Assembly: GCA_046293395.1 (NCBI GenBank)
Contig: JBKBOU010000001.1
Location: 930,001-994,000, forward strand
Source of the DNA: CAYNRA01 sp046293395
GTDB lineage: Bacteria > Bacteroidota > Bacteroidia > Cytophagales > Spirosomataceae
DNA length: 64,000 bases
Direction: 5' to 3'
Shown here: positions 42,567 through 52,248 of the stretch, piece by piece
Position numbering within the stretch: the stretch's first letter is position 1
Layout: each line of letters starts with the position of its first letter
The notes under the pieces: generated by a model
What the model was told of the DNA's origin: nothing
Seen by the model: only the letters and a program-made list of their open reading frames with translations
Database searches by the model: none
Made by a program: the position numbers and the translations under genes

Positions 42567-42590
42567 TGTGATTATTCACAGATAAATTTG
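42567..42590 (+). promoter_or_regulatory. operator-like palindrome and -7 element of the aldehyde dehydrogenase gene
   Basis: TGTGA-TTAT-TCACA (42567-42580) ends 2 nt before TAAATTTG (42583-42590). A further TGTGAA copy lies at 42555-42560. No TTG at 20 nt is visible, fitting an activator-dependent promoter. Confidence 0.5.
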
Positions 42591-42628
42591 CATAACAATT
42601 AGTTATCAACCTTTAATTCTATTCATTT

Positions 42629-44152
42629 ATGTCATCCGTAGCAGCAGACATCAGTAATTTGGTAGCCGTACCGACTTTCAAGACACATTACGATAATTTC
42701 ATTGGCGGGAAATGGGTTGCACCTGTTTCTGGTGAATACTTTGAGAACGTATCACCTGTTGATGGCCAAGTTTTCACGAAGGTCGCTCGTTCAAGAGAGG
42801 AAGACGTGAACCTAGCGTTAGACGCAGCCTGGGCAGCAGCACCAAGCTGGAACAATTCATCAGCAACAACGCGGAGCAATATTTTACTAAAAATCGCGGA
42901 CATCATGGAGGCGAATTTGGAGCTTCTTGCTCGTGTTGAAACATGGGACAACGGGAAGGCAATCCGTGAGACAATGGCTGCTGACCTTCCTTTGGCGATT
43001 GATCATTTCCGTTATTTTGCGGGCGTCATTCGTGCCGAAGAAGGTTCTGCAAGTGAATTAGATAACAATACACTTTCTCTTACAATCCTTGAACCTTTGG
43101 GTGTTGTAGGGCAAATTATCCCTTGGAACTTCCCGATTTTAATGGCAACCTGGAAAATCGCGCCAGCACTTGCCGCAGGAAACTGTGTGGTGCTTAAACC
43201 AGCCGAACAAACACCGGTAGGGATTCTTGTTCTTGCCGAGCTCATCCAAGATATTCTTCCGGCAGGTGTCTTGAACATCATCAATGGTTTTGGGATTGAG
43301 GCGGGTAAACCTTTGGCTTCTAGCCCACGTATCAATAAAATTGCTTTTACCGGTGAGACAACCACAGGGCAGTTAATCATGCAATATGCATCCAAAAATA
43401 TCATTCCTGTTACCTTGGAATTAGGCGGTAAATCACCCAATATTTTCTTTGAATCTGTTTTGCAAGCGGATGACGAGTTCTTCGATAAATGTTTGGAAGG
43501 TGCGGCTATGTTTGCCCTAAATCAAGGGGAGATTTGTACTTGTCCGTCACGGATTTTAGTACAAGAATCGATTGCCGACCAATTTATTGAACGACTCATT
43601 GAACGCGTAAAAGCCATTAAATTGGGGCATCCGCTTGATCCTTCTACCATGATGGGTGCGCAAGCGTCCAATGACCAATACGAGAAAATATTAAACTATA
43701 TCGAGATTGGCAAAGAAGAGGGTGCGGAAGTCCTAACGGGTGGAGCAGCTGCTTACAACGATGGCTTGGCAGGTGGTTATTACATCCAACCGACTATCTT
43801 CAAGGGGCATAACAAAATGCGTATTTTCCAAGAAGAAATCTTCGGGCCAGTCGTTTGCGTAACCACTTTCAAAGACGAAGCAGAAGCATTGGAAATCGCC
43901 AACGACACCTTATATGGCTTAGGTTCAGGAGTTTGGACACGCGACACCCACCAAGCTTATACAGTTGCGCGGGGTATCAAGGCAGGACGTGTCTGGGTAA
44001 ATTGCTACCACGCATACCCAGCTCACGCGCCATTCGGAGGATACAAAAAATCTGGAATCGGACGTGAAACACACAAAATGATGCTTAGCCATTACCGCCA
44101 AGCAAAAAATATGTTGATTTCTTACGATAAAAATAAACTTGGATTTTTCTGA
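42629..44152 (+). CDS. aldehyde dehydrogenase (acetaldehyde dehydrogenase / ExaC type)
   Basis: The 507-residue enzyme has IPWNFPILMATWKIAPALAAG, VTLELGGKSPNIFFES with the catalytic Glu, and ALNQGEICTCPSRILV with the nucleophilic Cys. GGYKKSGIGRETHKMMLSHY is near the C-terminus. Family members oxidise acetaldehyde or other short aldehydes with NAD(P). The adjacent DUF779 gene and divergent AraC regulator are its usual companions. Confidence 0.95.
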   Translation: MSSVAADISNLVAVPTFKTHYDNFIGGKWVAPVSGEYFENVSPVDGQVFTKVARSREEDVNLALDAAWAAAPSWNNSSATTRSNILLKIADIMEANLELLARVETWDNGKAIRETMAADLPLAIDHFRYFAGVIRAEEGSASELDNNTLSLTILEPLGVVGQIIPWNFPILMATWKIAPALAAGNCVVLKPAEQTPVGILVLAELIQDILPAGVLNIINGFGIEAGKPLASSPRINKIAFTGETTTGQLIMQYASKNIIPVTLELGGKSPNIFFESVLQADDEFFDKCLEGAAMFALNQGEICTCPSRILVQESIADQFIERLIERVKAIKLGHPLDPSTMMGAQASNDQYEKILNYIEIGKEEGAEVLTGGAAAYNDGLAGGYYIQPTIFKGHNKMRIFQEEIFGPVVCVTTFKDEAEALEIANDTLYGLGSGVWTRDTHQAYTVARGIKAGRVWVNCYHAYPAHAPFGGYKKSGIGRETHKMMLSHYRQAKNMLISYDKNKLGFF

Positions 44153-44172
44153 GAATCCACTCAATAAAAAAT

Positions 44173-44206
44173 AAAACGGAATAGGGCCTTCCTATTCCGT
44201 TTTTTC
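44173..44206 (+). terminator. terminator between the aldehyde dehydrogenase and DUF779 genes
   Basis: Perfect 13-bp arms AAAACGGAATAGG (44173-44185) and CCTATTCCGTTTT (44191-44203), loop GCCTT, T run. It ends only 24 nt before the DUF779 start. Confidence 0.8.
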
Positions 44207-44229
44207 CATTCATTAACCCAAAAAAAACG

Positions 44230-44592
44230 ATGGTAGAACGCGTAACAGTTACCCCCGAAGCAGCTGCAATTATTGATGAAATTCGAGCCAAAAATGGTGA
44301 ATTGATGTTCCACCAAAGCGGTGGATGCTGCGATGGCTCCTCCCCAATGTGTTTTGAAAAAGGAGAATTGATGGTCAATGACACTGACATCAAACTAGGA
44401 ACTATTCATGGTTGCGATTTTTACATGGCAAAAGACCAATTCGATTATTGGAAACACACCCAACTCACGATTGATGTGGTTAAAGGGCGTGGTGCTAGTT
44501 TTTCGCTTGAAATTCCGCTGGGTGTTCGTTTTGTTGTTAAATCTCGCCTATTCACTGAAGAAGAAACCAACGCATTAAACTTGGCGGAATAG
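44230..44592 (+). CDS. DUF779 protein
   Basis: The 120-residue protein contains MFHQSGGCCDGSSPMCFEKGE with a Cys-Cys pair plus a later Cys, which is the DUF779 signature and looks metal-binding, then GCDFYMAKDQFDYWKHTQL. DUF779 proteins are encoded beside aldehyde dehydrogenases; function is unknown. A strong terminator separates it from its partner here, so its level may be set by read-through or an internal promoter. Confidence 0.9.
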   Translation: MVERVTVTPEAAAIIDEIRAKNGELMFHQSGGCCDGSSPMCFEKGELMVNDTDIKLGTIHGCDFYMAKDQFDYWKHTQLTIDVVKGRGASFSLEIPLGVRFVVKSRLFTEEETNALNLAE

Positions 44593-44601
44593 TACCGCAT
44601 G

Positions 44602-45282
44602 TTACCCTAATTTCTCCCACAATACCCTGTCTTTCACTTGCTGCAAATAAAGGAAGTTCAGCAGAAGACCGTTGGTATTGGTGATGAGTGTGTGCGCCTC
44701 CTCGAACGGTTTTACGACAGTGATGATGCGTTCGTGTTCGTAGTCTGTTCCTCTATTTTGTTGGTCATATCCCTTGATTTTTGCTAATGGCAGCGTAATT
44801 TCACACGCAAAAAAGTACATGGCTTCGTCGCTCGTTCCCGTGCTTGGGAAGAAACGCTTGCCGCCGCCGAGTACAATCAATTCTTCTTCTGTAATTTGAA
44901 CACCCGTTTCTTCCCGGACTTCTTGCACGGCAATGGCAATCGGAGAAACAGAACCATCGACCATACCGGCTGGATGTTCGTAGGTATATCCACCCTCCGC
45001 AATACGTCTTTGTTTGACGAGAATCACGTATTTTTCCTGTGTTTCTTCATCAATTAAACAAACTAAAACGCAAACAACTTCCCCTTTTAAAAAGCATACA
45101 GGTGGAATTTTATCGCCTTCGGGCGTTGTAGCATCCAATGTCAACATCGAGAAAAGTACTTCTCCGTTGTATCTTCTCCGCGTAAAATGTTCTTGAATGC
45201 CATGAATTTGTAATTTATTCTCCTCCAGAGCTTTTTTCCAACGCAAAAATTTGGGTGCGTTTTCCAGTTTTTCTTCTTCCAT
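44602..45282 (-). CDS. NUDIX hydrolase
   Basis: The 226-residue protein carries a NUDIX box-like stretch: GMVDGSVSPIAIAVQEVREE then TGVQITEEEL. Glu residues of REEx follow the pattern. ADP-ribose or ADP-sugar pyrophosphatase is the likeliest type by length. It is divergent from the GH113-like lipoprotein (54 nt between starts) and convergent with DUF779. Confidence 0.88.
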   Translation of the reverse strand: MEEEKLENAPKFLRWKKALEENKLQIHGIQEHFTRRRYNGEVLFSMLTLDATTPEGDKIPPVCFLKGEVVCVLVCLIDEETQEKYVILVKQRRIAEGGYTYEHPAGMVDGSVSPIAIAVQEVREETGVQITEEELIVLGGGKRFFPSTGTSDEAMYFFACEITLPLAKIKGYDQQNRGTDYEHERIITVVKPFEEAHTLITNTNGLLLNFLYLQQVKDRVLWEKLG

Positions 45283-45336
45283 TTTTTGTTCGTTAAATTT
45301 AAACTTAATTTGTGGCTGAAAATCAACCTATTCTGT

Positions 45337-46389
45337 ATGCGCCCAATTCAATTGCTTCCTGCACTGTTCCTTTGGGGACTTTTAAGCCACTGTAAAAGTC
45401 CGTCAGAAATCGTTAAAATCAAAAAAGACGAACAAATAAATGGTGTTTCCTTTGTTGCGCCACCCAATCCTATTGACTCCAGCCATCTTGTAGCTGTCAA
45501 GAAAATAGGGGGAAATTGGGTTTCGTTGATGCCCTATGCTTTTTTACCTACCAATGAAAAAATCCTGCGCTTTGCCACTGAAAAACAACCGACGCAAGCA
45601 GATTCTATGAAGTGGCAATGGTGGGGAGAGCAACCACAGGGCGTTCGAGCGTGCATTCAACTGGCACAAAAATCGGGGCTTCGTGTTTTGTTAAAGCCCC
45701 ATGTTTGGTTACAGAAAGGGGATTTTACCGGTCATTTTGTTTGTAAAAACGAGGCAGAATGGCTTTCATTCGAGCAATCGTACGAACAATACATTCTTCA
45801 ATATGCACAAATTGCCGAGGAGTTTCATGTTCCCTTTTTCTGTATTGGCACCGAATGGGAAAAGTTCTTGGCGGCGCGTCCTCTTTTTTGGAACCAGTTG
45901 ATTGAGAAAGTCCGACGCGTATATTCAGGGAAATTAACCTACGCTGAAAACTGGGATGCGTATCAAAAAACAACGATTTGGTATAAACTAGATGCAATCG
46001 GAGTAGATGCCTATTTCCCGCTATCTGATAAGGCAAACCCTAGTTTGGAAGAGCTAAAAAACGCATGGAAAGTTCCTAAAAAAGCGTTGATTGAGGCGGT
46101 GAATACATATAAAATCCCGGTAATATTTACAGAATATGGATACCCAAGTGTAGAATATGCAACACAAAAGCCTTGGGAAAACAATACACAGAATACCACA
46201 AATGAGGAATTACAGGCAAAGGCGTATCTTGCTTTGTATGCGTCTCTTTGGCAAGAAGAGTGGTTTTTAGGAGGCTTTATTTGGAAGTGGTTTCCAGCTT
46301 ATTCAGAAAGACATAAGCAAAGAGACGCGTTCAGTCCACAAGGAAAACAGGTAGAAAAGGTAATTCAGATGTATTACCAAAAAAAATAG
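45337..46389 (+). CDS. GH113-like glycoside hydrolase lipoprotein
   Basis: The 350-residue protein has a lipoprotein signal peptide (FLWGLLSHC) and then a TIM-barrel glycosidase. Visible are GLRVLLKPHVWLQKGDFTG, FCIGTEWEKF (candidate acid/base Glu), YAENWDAYQKTTIWYKLDAIGVDAYF split into two short motifs, and PVIFTEYGYPSVEY (candidate nucleophile Glu). GH113 includes beta-mannanases. Family assignment is from memory of these motifs. It is convergent with a SusC/SusD pair, which could import the products. Confidence 0.75.
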   Translation: MRPIQLLPALFLWGLLSHCKSPSEIVKIKKDEQINGVSFVAPPNPIDSSHLVAVKKIGGNWVSLMPYAFLPTNEKILRFATEKQPTQADSMKWQWWGEQPQGVRACIQLAQKSGLRVLLKPHVWLQKGDFTGHFVCKNEAEWLSFEQSYEQYILQYAQIAEEFHVPFFCIGTEWEKFLAARPLFWNQLIEKVRRVYSGKLTYAENWDAYQKTTIWYKLDAIGVDAYFPLSDKANPSLEELKNAWKVPKKALIEAVNTYKIPVIFTEYGYPSVEYATQKPWENNTQNTTNEELQAKAYLALYASLWQEEWFLGGFIWKWFPAYSERHKQRDAFSPQGKQVEKVIQMYYQKK

Positions 46390-46415
46390 TAGCCTCAGAA
46401 GAAGCTACTATTTTT
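46382..46415. terminator. bidirectional terminator between the GH113-like and SusD genes
   Basis: AAAAATAGTAGC (46382-46393) and GCTACTATTTTT (46404-46415) pair; the left arm includes the GH113 gene stop codon. Confidence 0.8.
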
Positions 46416-46426
46416 ATATTGATTTT

Positions 46427-47908
46427 TTATAATGGATTTTGAACGATTTGCTTATTCGCATCGATTTCTCTACGCGGAATCAGGAATTCCCATTGGTTAT
46501 CCCCAGCAGGAACATCGAACAAAACAGCTACGGCAGCCAAGTGATTGGCACCGTTTCTATTTAATGGTGCGTTCAAACGTTTCAAATCCGTGAAACGGAA
46601 ACCTTCTCCCCATAACTCAATTCGTCTATTAAATAAGATTTCATCGATTAAGGCAGCACCCGTTGCCGTTGACTGCGTGTAAGCCGTGTCTCTGGTTTTC
46701 ACGAGGTCAAACAATACTTTAGCAGCTTCAGCATTTTTTCCTTGGCGTGCTTTTGCTTCAGCATCTATTAAGTAGAGTTCAGCTACACGCATGAAAGGAA
46801 CATCACCCATTGTACTGGTAGAAGGTGTACCTGGCAGACGGAATTTTTGCACCATGTAAGGTCTTCTAACACCACCTGGCGGAACCACTGAGTTGGTAGC
46901 TGTGGGTGCTTTTACCCACATTTTTGCCCGTACATCGGTAGGGCTAATCCGGTCATACAATAAATTATTGATTAATTTAGGTGTTGTCCGGATAACAGAT
47001 GAGTTGAAATTACTCGAAATATAGGAATGATAACCACCGAAGAACTCAGATTGATCTTCGAGGTGGTCAAAGCCCCACATCCATTCTGGGTTACTGATTT
47101 CTGCAAAACCTTCTTGGTATTGTGCTTGCGTCATCAAAGTAGTACCTGTACGTGCCTCAGAAGCATATCTTTCTGCGTCAGCCCAGTTTTGTTGAGTCAA
47201 GGCAACACGTGCCAAGAATCCTTTGACAACAGGTAAATTGATGTGCGATTTATTGGAACGCGCGGCAGTTAATAAACCTTCTGCTGCTTTTAAATCTGCA
47301 TTGATTTGCGTGTAAACCTCCTCAACTGTTGCTCTTGGTAAACCTTCAGTGGTTGGCTCTAAAACCAACGGAACACCCAACTGATTATTTGGTCTAGCAG
47401 CTGCATCGTATCTTTTGCCATACAATTGAACAAGATTAAAATAAGCCCAACCACGGAGAGCCAACGCCTCCCCTTTCAATTGGTTGCGCTCGCTTGCAGG
47501 ACCAGCTGCATTATCAATATTTGCGATAGCCAAATTGGCGTTGCCAATCACGCGGTAGTACAATTGATACGGGAAACGGGACATTGTACCAACGTCTGAG
47601 CGGTGGCTTATCCAACGTTGCTCGCCAAAATGCCAGTTATTGGAAGCCGTACCAAATACCAAATCTTCACCCATCACGTCCATGATAATCATCATGGCTG
47701 GATGACCAGAATGGCCTTGAGAATCCAAATAACGAACCATTAATGAACGGTAAATCCCGTTGATAGCTGCTGAGGCATTCTTGGTTGTGGCATACGCCGC
47801 ACCTGCATCAACACTTGCTGTTGGAGCTGTTTCAAGGTATTCTTTGTCACACGAGGCCGTTGCAACCGTGAGCGCCGCAGAAAGAATAATCAAAAATCTA
47901 TTTTTCAT
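46427..47908 (-). CDS. SusD/RagB family nutrient-binding lipoprotein
   Basis: The 493-residue protein has a lipoprotein signal (ALTVATASC), the SusD pattern KNASAAINGIYRSL, ALRGWAYFNLVQLYGKR, and the C-terminal LIDEILFNRRIELWGEGFRF with LKRLNAPL. It is the extracellular lid of the SusCD importer and lies 21 nt after the SusC gene. Confidence 0.95.
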   Translation of the reverse strand: MKNRFLIILSAALTVATASCDKEYLETAPTASVDAGAAYATTKNASAAINGIYRSLMVRYLDSQGHSGHPAMMIIMDVMGEDLVFGTASNNWHFGEQRWISHRSDVGTMSRFPYQLYYRVIGNANLAIANIDNAAGPASERNQLKGEALALRGWAYFNLVQLYGKRYDAAARPNNQLGVPLVLEPTTEGLPRATVEEVYTQINADLKAAEGLLTAARSNKSHINLPVVKGFLARVALTQQNWADAERYASEARTGTTLMTQAQYQEGFAEISNPEWMWGFDHLEDQSEFFGGYHSYISSNFNSSVIRTTPKLINNLLYDRISPTDVRAKMWVKAPTATNSVVPPGGVRRPYMVQKFRLPGTPSTSTMGDVPFMRVAELYLIDAEAKARQGKNAEAAKVLFDLVKTRDTAYTQSTATGAALIDEILFNRRIELWGEGFRFTDLKRLNAPLNRNGANHLAAVAVLFDVPAGDNQWEFLIPRREIDANKQIVQNPL

Positions 47909-47929
47909 ATTGTATAAGTTGTAAGTAAA

Positions 47930-50900
47930 TTAGAGTGAGAATGAAATACCAGTCACTAAGCTTTTCGCCGCACTAAATACGTTGCCCGTTACACCATCAA
48001 ACCCTTGTTGTACGTTCATTCCTTTTCTTCTGGATAGAATGATGAAGTTTTCACCACTTACATAAATTTGTGCATTTTCTAGGAATGATTTTTTCGCTAA
48101 CGTTTGTGGCAACGCGTAAGACAATGTCACGGTACGCACATTCAAATAACTTGCATCAATCAACCAACGGTCAGAAGCTGCATCAAAATCTGCTGTACGC
48201 GCTACGTCCATTCTTGGAATATTTGTAATATCCCCTGGATTCTGCCATCTATTTAAAAGATCTATGTGTTTGGCGCTACCGTATCCACCAGAACCCATCA
48301 AGCCCGCGTATGCAGCATCATATACTTTACCCCCAATTTGGTAAACCAACAAAGCGGAAAGAGATAAGTTTTTGTAGCGGAATGTGTTGGTCAAGCCACC
48401 TGAAATCGCAGGAATGGAGCTTCCGTTGTAATGGAAACGCGCGTTATTGATGCTAGTCGTCAAGGTATCTCCTGCCTCTGTGATGTATGAATTGCTTGGT
48501 ACAAAGCTAACCGCTCTATACACAGCCTCTCCTGTTTCAGGACGAACACCCTTGTACTCTCTCAACCAGAAATCAAAGATGGAACTTCCTTCTTGTAGTT
48601 TTTTCGTACCACTGATGATTTCCTTTGACTCTTCCGGCATTTTGGTGATTTCATTTCTATATTTTGTCGCATTCGTGCTGACTGTCCAAGAAAAATCTTT
48701 GGTACGCACAGGCTCGAATGTTACTTCCAATTCAACCCCTCTGTTGAACATAGCACCGATATTCCGTGTCTCTGTCAAAATACCCGCAGAAATAGGAAGT
48801 GGCACATCGAAAATCAAGTTTGTTGATTGTCTGTTAAAGTATTCAACCGTACCTGTAATTCTGTTTTTGAATAAACCGAACTCCAAAGCAGCATCAAAAG
48901 CATCACTCGACTCCCACTCCAAACGGCGGTTTCCAAGACTTGACTGCAAGATACCCGCTTCAAGCGCGTTATTCCAACCCAAAGCATACAACGGCTGCCA
49001 TGCATAATTGCTGATTCCACCGTCATTTCCTGTTTGCCCATACGAACTACGAAGTTTCAATTGGCTAATAGCCGGAATTGCTTTGATGAACTCTTCTTGG
49101 TCAAGTCTCCAAGCACCACTAATTGACATAAAAGTACCCCAACGTACATCTCTGAAGAATTTACTTGAACCGTCTCTACGTACAGAAAACGAAGCAAAAT
49201 ATTTGTCTTTGTAGTCGTAATTGAAACGAGAGAAATATCCTTCAACACGACGAATATCGTAGGCTGAGTTCAAGTTTGTTGTGGTCGTGAAATTCACCAA
49301 TTCGTAGTTTCCGTCTAGGATTTGTTGTGAACGTGCACCTGTCAAGAAATTGCTCGTATTGCTGAAATTCTCATGACCAACCAAAGCAGAGAACGTATGT
49401 ACACCAATGGTTTTGTTGTAGTTCAATAATTGGTTCATATTGAAACCCGTGATATTATCAAAACTATGCGTTGCACGTCCAGCTGGCGCACCGTCCCCGA
49501 TAAGTGGGTTTCCAAAAACTACACTATTTAGGTTAGTTACGTCTGTTCCCACATTAAATGTAAACTTAAAGTCTTTCAAGAACGATACTTCGGCATATCC
49601 TCTTGCCCCCAGTACATTTCTACGGAAGAAATTCTGGTTCAATAATGTTTCTGCAATGGCATGGCGACCACCGTATTGTGGACGGTTTGGTAAGCCAAGT
49701 GCATTCATATTTCCGTAGTCGAAGAAGCGCTGCCCGTTTTCATCCAATAAGAAAGAACCAGGATTCGCTGGGTCAAATGCATATACTGGATAAATTGGTC
49801 CCATGTTTCTTGAGAAGAAGAATGGGTTTACAAAAGAGGAGTTTCCATCTGCATCTGCTTGGTTCGAGCTTGTGATAGTAGCATTCACGTTTGCACCTAC
49901 TTTAAACCACGATTTCATTTGATTATTGAAACTCAAACGCGCAGTATAACGGTCATAATCCGAACGAATCAAGAAACCTTTGTCATCTAGGTAAGAGAAA
50001 GAGAAGAAATAATCGGATTTATCATTTGCACCAGAGAAGTTCAAATTAATTTCATCTCTATTTCCTTGACGCATCAACGGCGATTCCCAGTTTAGGTCTT
50101 CAGCTGAATAAATTAATTGCGCATTTGGATTTAATGTTCCATCTACACCAACTAACTGGTTACTAGGCACATTGAAAACATTGTACGCCAAAAGTCCGCC
50201 AATTTGGTTTGACGCATTTTGGTTTGCCGTTGCCAATGCTACTGGATTTGCCGCTCTGTAAGCCAAACTGTTACGTAGCGCTTCCCACATCAAAGGGTAA
50301 TATTCTTGTGGCCCAACTCTGTCGTATTCTGGAAGTGCACGTGTGTTTACCCCTTTTGTATAGCGTACATTGATGGTATTTTTACCAGCTGCTCCTTTTT
50401 TGGTTGTTACCATAACGACTCCATTGGCAGCACGCGCACCGTACAAAGCAGTCGAAGCGGCATCTTTCAAGATGGTAATGCTTTCGATATCATCTGGGTT
50501 AAGGTTGGCAATACTTGCTGTGTAAGGTACGCCATCTACGACATAAAGTGGGTCATTTGACGAAGAAATAGAACCAAATCCACGGATACGAATAGCTGGT
50601 GCTGTTCCGGGTTGTCCACTACCTGCTGTTGTTTGAACCCCAGCTGTTGTACCTGCAATCGCTGACGTAATGTTCGTGAGCGGGCGTACAGCTAGTTCTT
50701 TTGAACCAATTTTGTTGAATGCACCCGTAAAAGAAGTACGTTTTGCACTTCCGAAGGTCGTTACAACAACTTCATCCAAGGCTGTAGCGTCTAGTTCCAA
50801 GAGAACTTCAATGAATGAACGATTGGATACACGCGTCGAAACTGTTGTAAAACCGGTGTAACTAATCTCCAAAGTGGCATTGCTCGGGACATCCGCAAGA

Positions 50901-51082
50901 ACAAAGTTTCCCTCCACATCCGTTACTACTCCACGAGCAGTTCCTTTTACTTTCACACTTGCCCCAATCAGGGCTTCACCATCATCTGCTGACTTAACCA
51001 CTCCCTTGACAGTATTCTGAGCCCAAGCCAGGCTCCCCGCCAACAAAAGCAAAATCAGAAAAGTAAACTTCTTTCCATTCAT
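47930..51082 (-). CDS. SusC/RagA family TonB-linked outer-membrane protein
   Basis: The 1050-residue receptor has a signal peptide (LILLLLAGSLAWAQ), a carboxypeptidase-like domain (VKGVVKSADDGEALIGASVK), TonB-box-like LDEVVVTTFG, and the SusC plug marker PLYVVDGVPYTASI with DIESITILKDAASTALYGAR. With the adjacent SusD it forms a TonB-driven importer for oligosaccharides or peptides. No regulator (HTCS, ECF sigma) is adjacent. Substrate is unknown; the GH113-like neighbour suggests a mannan-type glycan. Confidence 0.96.
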   Translation of the reverse strand: MNGKKFTFLILLLLAGSLAWAQNTVKGVVKSADDGEALIGASVKVKGTARGVVTDVEGNFVLADVPSNATLEISYTGFTTVSTRVSNRSFIEVLLELDATALDEVVVTTFGSAKRTSFTGAFNKIGSKELAVRPLTNITSAIAGTTAGVQTTAGSGQPGTAPAIRIRGFGSISSSNDPLYVVDGVPYTASIANLNPDDIESITILKDAASTALYGARAANGVVMVTTKKGAAGKNTINVRYTKGVNTRALPEYDRVGPQEYYPLMWEALRNSLAYRAANPVALATANQNASNQIGGLLAYNVFNVPSNQLVGVDGTLNPNAQLIYSAEDLNWESPLMRQGNRDEINLNFSGANDKSDYFFSFSYLDDKGFLIRSDYDRYTARLSFNNQMKSWFKVGANVNATITSSNQADADGNSSFVNPFFFSRNMGPIYPVYAFDPANPGSFLLDENGQRFFDYGNMNALGLPNRPQYGGRHAIAETLLNQNFFRRNVLGARGYAEVSFLKDFKFTFNVGTDVTNLNSVVFGNPLIGDGAPAGRATHSFDNITGFNMNQLLNYNKTIGVHTFSALVGHENFSNTSNFLTGARSQQILDGNYELVNFTTTTNLNSAYDIRRVEGYFSRFNYDYKDKYFASFSVRRDGSSKFFRDVRWGTFMSISGAWRLDQEEFIKAIPAISQLKLRSSYGQTGNDGGISNYAWQPLYALGWNNALEAGILQSSLGNRRLEWESSDAFDAALEFGLFKNRITGTVEYFNRQSTNLIFDVPLPISAGILTETRNIGAMFNRGVELEVTFEPVRTKDFSWTVSTNATKYRNEITKMPEESKEIISGTKKLQEGSSIFDFWLREYKGVRPETGEAVYRAVSFVPSNSYITEAGDTLTTSINNARFHYNGSSIPAISGGLTNTFRYKNLSLSALLVYQIGGKVYDAAYAGLMGSGGYGSAKHIDLLNRWQNPGDITNIPRMDVARTADFDAASDRWLIDASYLNVRTVTLSYALPQTLAKKSFLENAQIYVSGENFIILSRRKGMNVQQGFDGVTGNVFSAAKSLVTGISFSL

Positions 51083-51588
51083 AAAATAATTGGTTGTAAT
51101 TTAATGGGTAATTGTACAAAAAAGGTTTTTTTATATACCTTTCAGTAACAAAAAAAGAATTTTTTTTACGGAATTACAAAATAGAAATACCAAAAAAACG
51201 TTTTTTCGAACTTTTTTTATGGAAAGAGCACGAAGTTATATCCCATTAAATCCAAAATTTATCCCTAGTTTTTAACTGTTAATCCATTTTTTCGGTTAAA
51301 ATCTTTTTTTGTTGAGTTGGGGTAAAAAAAACAGTAGCTACACTTGATTTTCGCCTTTTTCATGTGTTTAACGCACAAAAATCATGCGAAACGTATATAC
51401 ATTACCTAATTTCACCCTACTCGAACTTTCATGTCATCTATACTCACGTTTTTGCAACAAGCCATGAATCGCCGCAAATAGAGCTAAAAATCGTTGTCTA
51501 ATTCCCTGCTTTTGACTTGCATTTTTCGTGGTTCGTTTGGATAATTAAAGAGATTTGAATATCTTGAAACTCAATACGAATTGAACTT
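51083..51588. other. intergenic region, 506 nt, between SusC and aat
   Basis: The DNA is rich in long A and T runs. A short inverted repeat AAAGGT (51121-51126) / ACCTTT (51137-51142) lies 38-60 nt upstream of the SusC start and could be an operator. I found no clean TTG-N20-TAnnTTTG match on either strand and no credible small ORF. Confidence 0.5.
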
Positions 51589-52218
51589 ATGACAAAACTC
51601 ACCGCCGACGACCTCATCTATGGGTATATGAACGGCATTTTCCCGATGGCAGACGTGGACGGTACCATTTATTGGTATGCACCTGACCCCCGCGCCGTCA
51701 TTCCACTTGAAAATTACAAACCTTCGAAATCACTCAAACCGATTCTCAATAAAAAGCAATTTGAAATACGTATCAACGCAGATTTCAAGGCTGTCATGCA
51801 AGGATGTGCTTTGCCACGTAATGAAGAACAAGAAACATGGATTTCTGACGAGATTATTCAAGCCTATTCTGAACTTCACCAACTAGGATTTGCCCATTCT
51901 GTGGAAGCGTATATAGACAATCGGCTTGTTGGAGGCTTGTACGGAGTAGCTATTGGATCCGCTTTTTTTGGAGAATCTATGTTTCACTTAGTGCCCAATG
52001 CATCCAAAGTTGCCTTTCATTATTTAATTCAAATACTTCGTACACAAGGATTTCAACTCCTTGATTCTCAGTTTATTAACGACAATGTAAAACGCTTTGG
52101 AGCGATTGAAATAACCAAATACCAATACATTAAAAGTTTAAAAACTGCTCTTGAAAAGAAAGCGCATTTCAGTGAAATCGAGATAGAACATTTGTTTAAT
52201 GCGCATTTCACAAAATAA
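51589..52218 (+). CDS. aat: leucyl/phenylalanyl-tRNA--protein transferase
   Basis: The 209-residue enzyme adds Leu or Phe to proteins with N-terminal Lys/Arg, marking them for ClpAP (N-degron pathway). It has the family opening GYMNGIFPMADVDG and IYWYAPDPRAVIPL, then SVEAYIDNRLVGGLYGVAIG and FFGESMFH. Length is normal. No clpS or clpA is nearby. It is convergent with mntH. Confidence 0.95.
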   Translation: MTKLTADDLIYGYMNGIFPMADVDGTIYWYAPDPRAVIPLENYKPSKSLKPILNKKQFEIRINADFKAVMQGCALPRNEEQETWISDEIIQAYSELHQLGFAHSVEAYIDNRLVGGLYGVAIGSAFFGESMFHLVPNASKVAFHYLIQILRTQGFQLLDSQFINDNVKRFGAIEITKYQYIKSLKTALEKKAHFSEIEIEHLFNAHFTK

Positions 52219-52248
52219 AAAATGGGGCGAATGCTCATCCGCCCCATT
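52211..52248 (-). terminator. mntH terminator overlapping its own stop codon
   Basis: On the minus strand AATGGGGCG (52248 to 52240) and CGCCCCATT (52229 to 52221) form a 9-bp stem with the mntH TGA stop between the arms, followed by TTTTTTATTTT. The left arm is encoded by the last mntH codons. Confidence 0.75.

Noticed and set aside
48447..49007. 186-codon open frame on the plus strand inside the SusC gene
   Set aside because: Antisense shadow of a clearly coding gene; Ser-rich composition and no family features.
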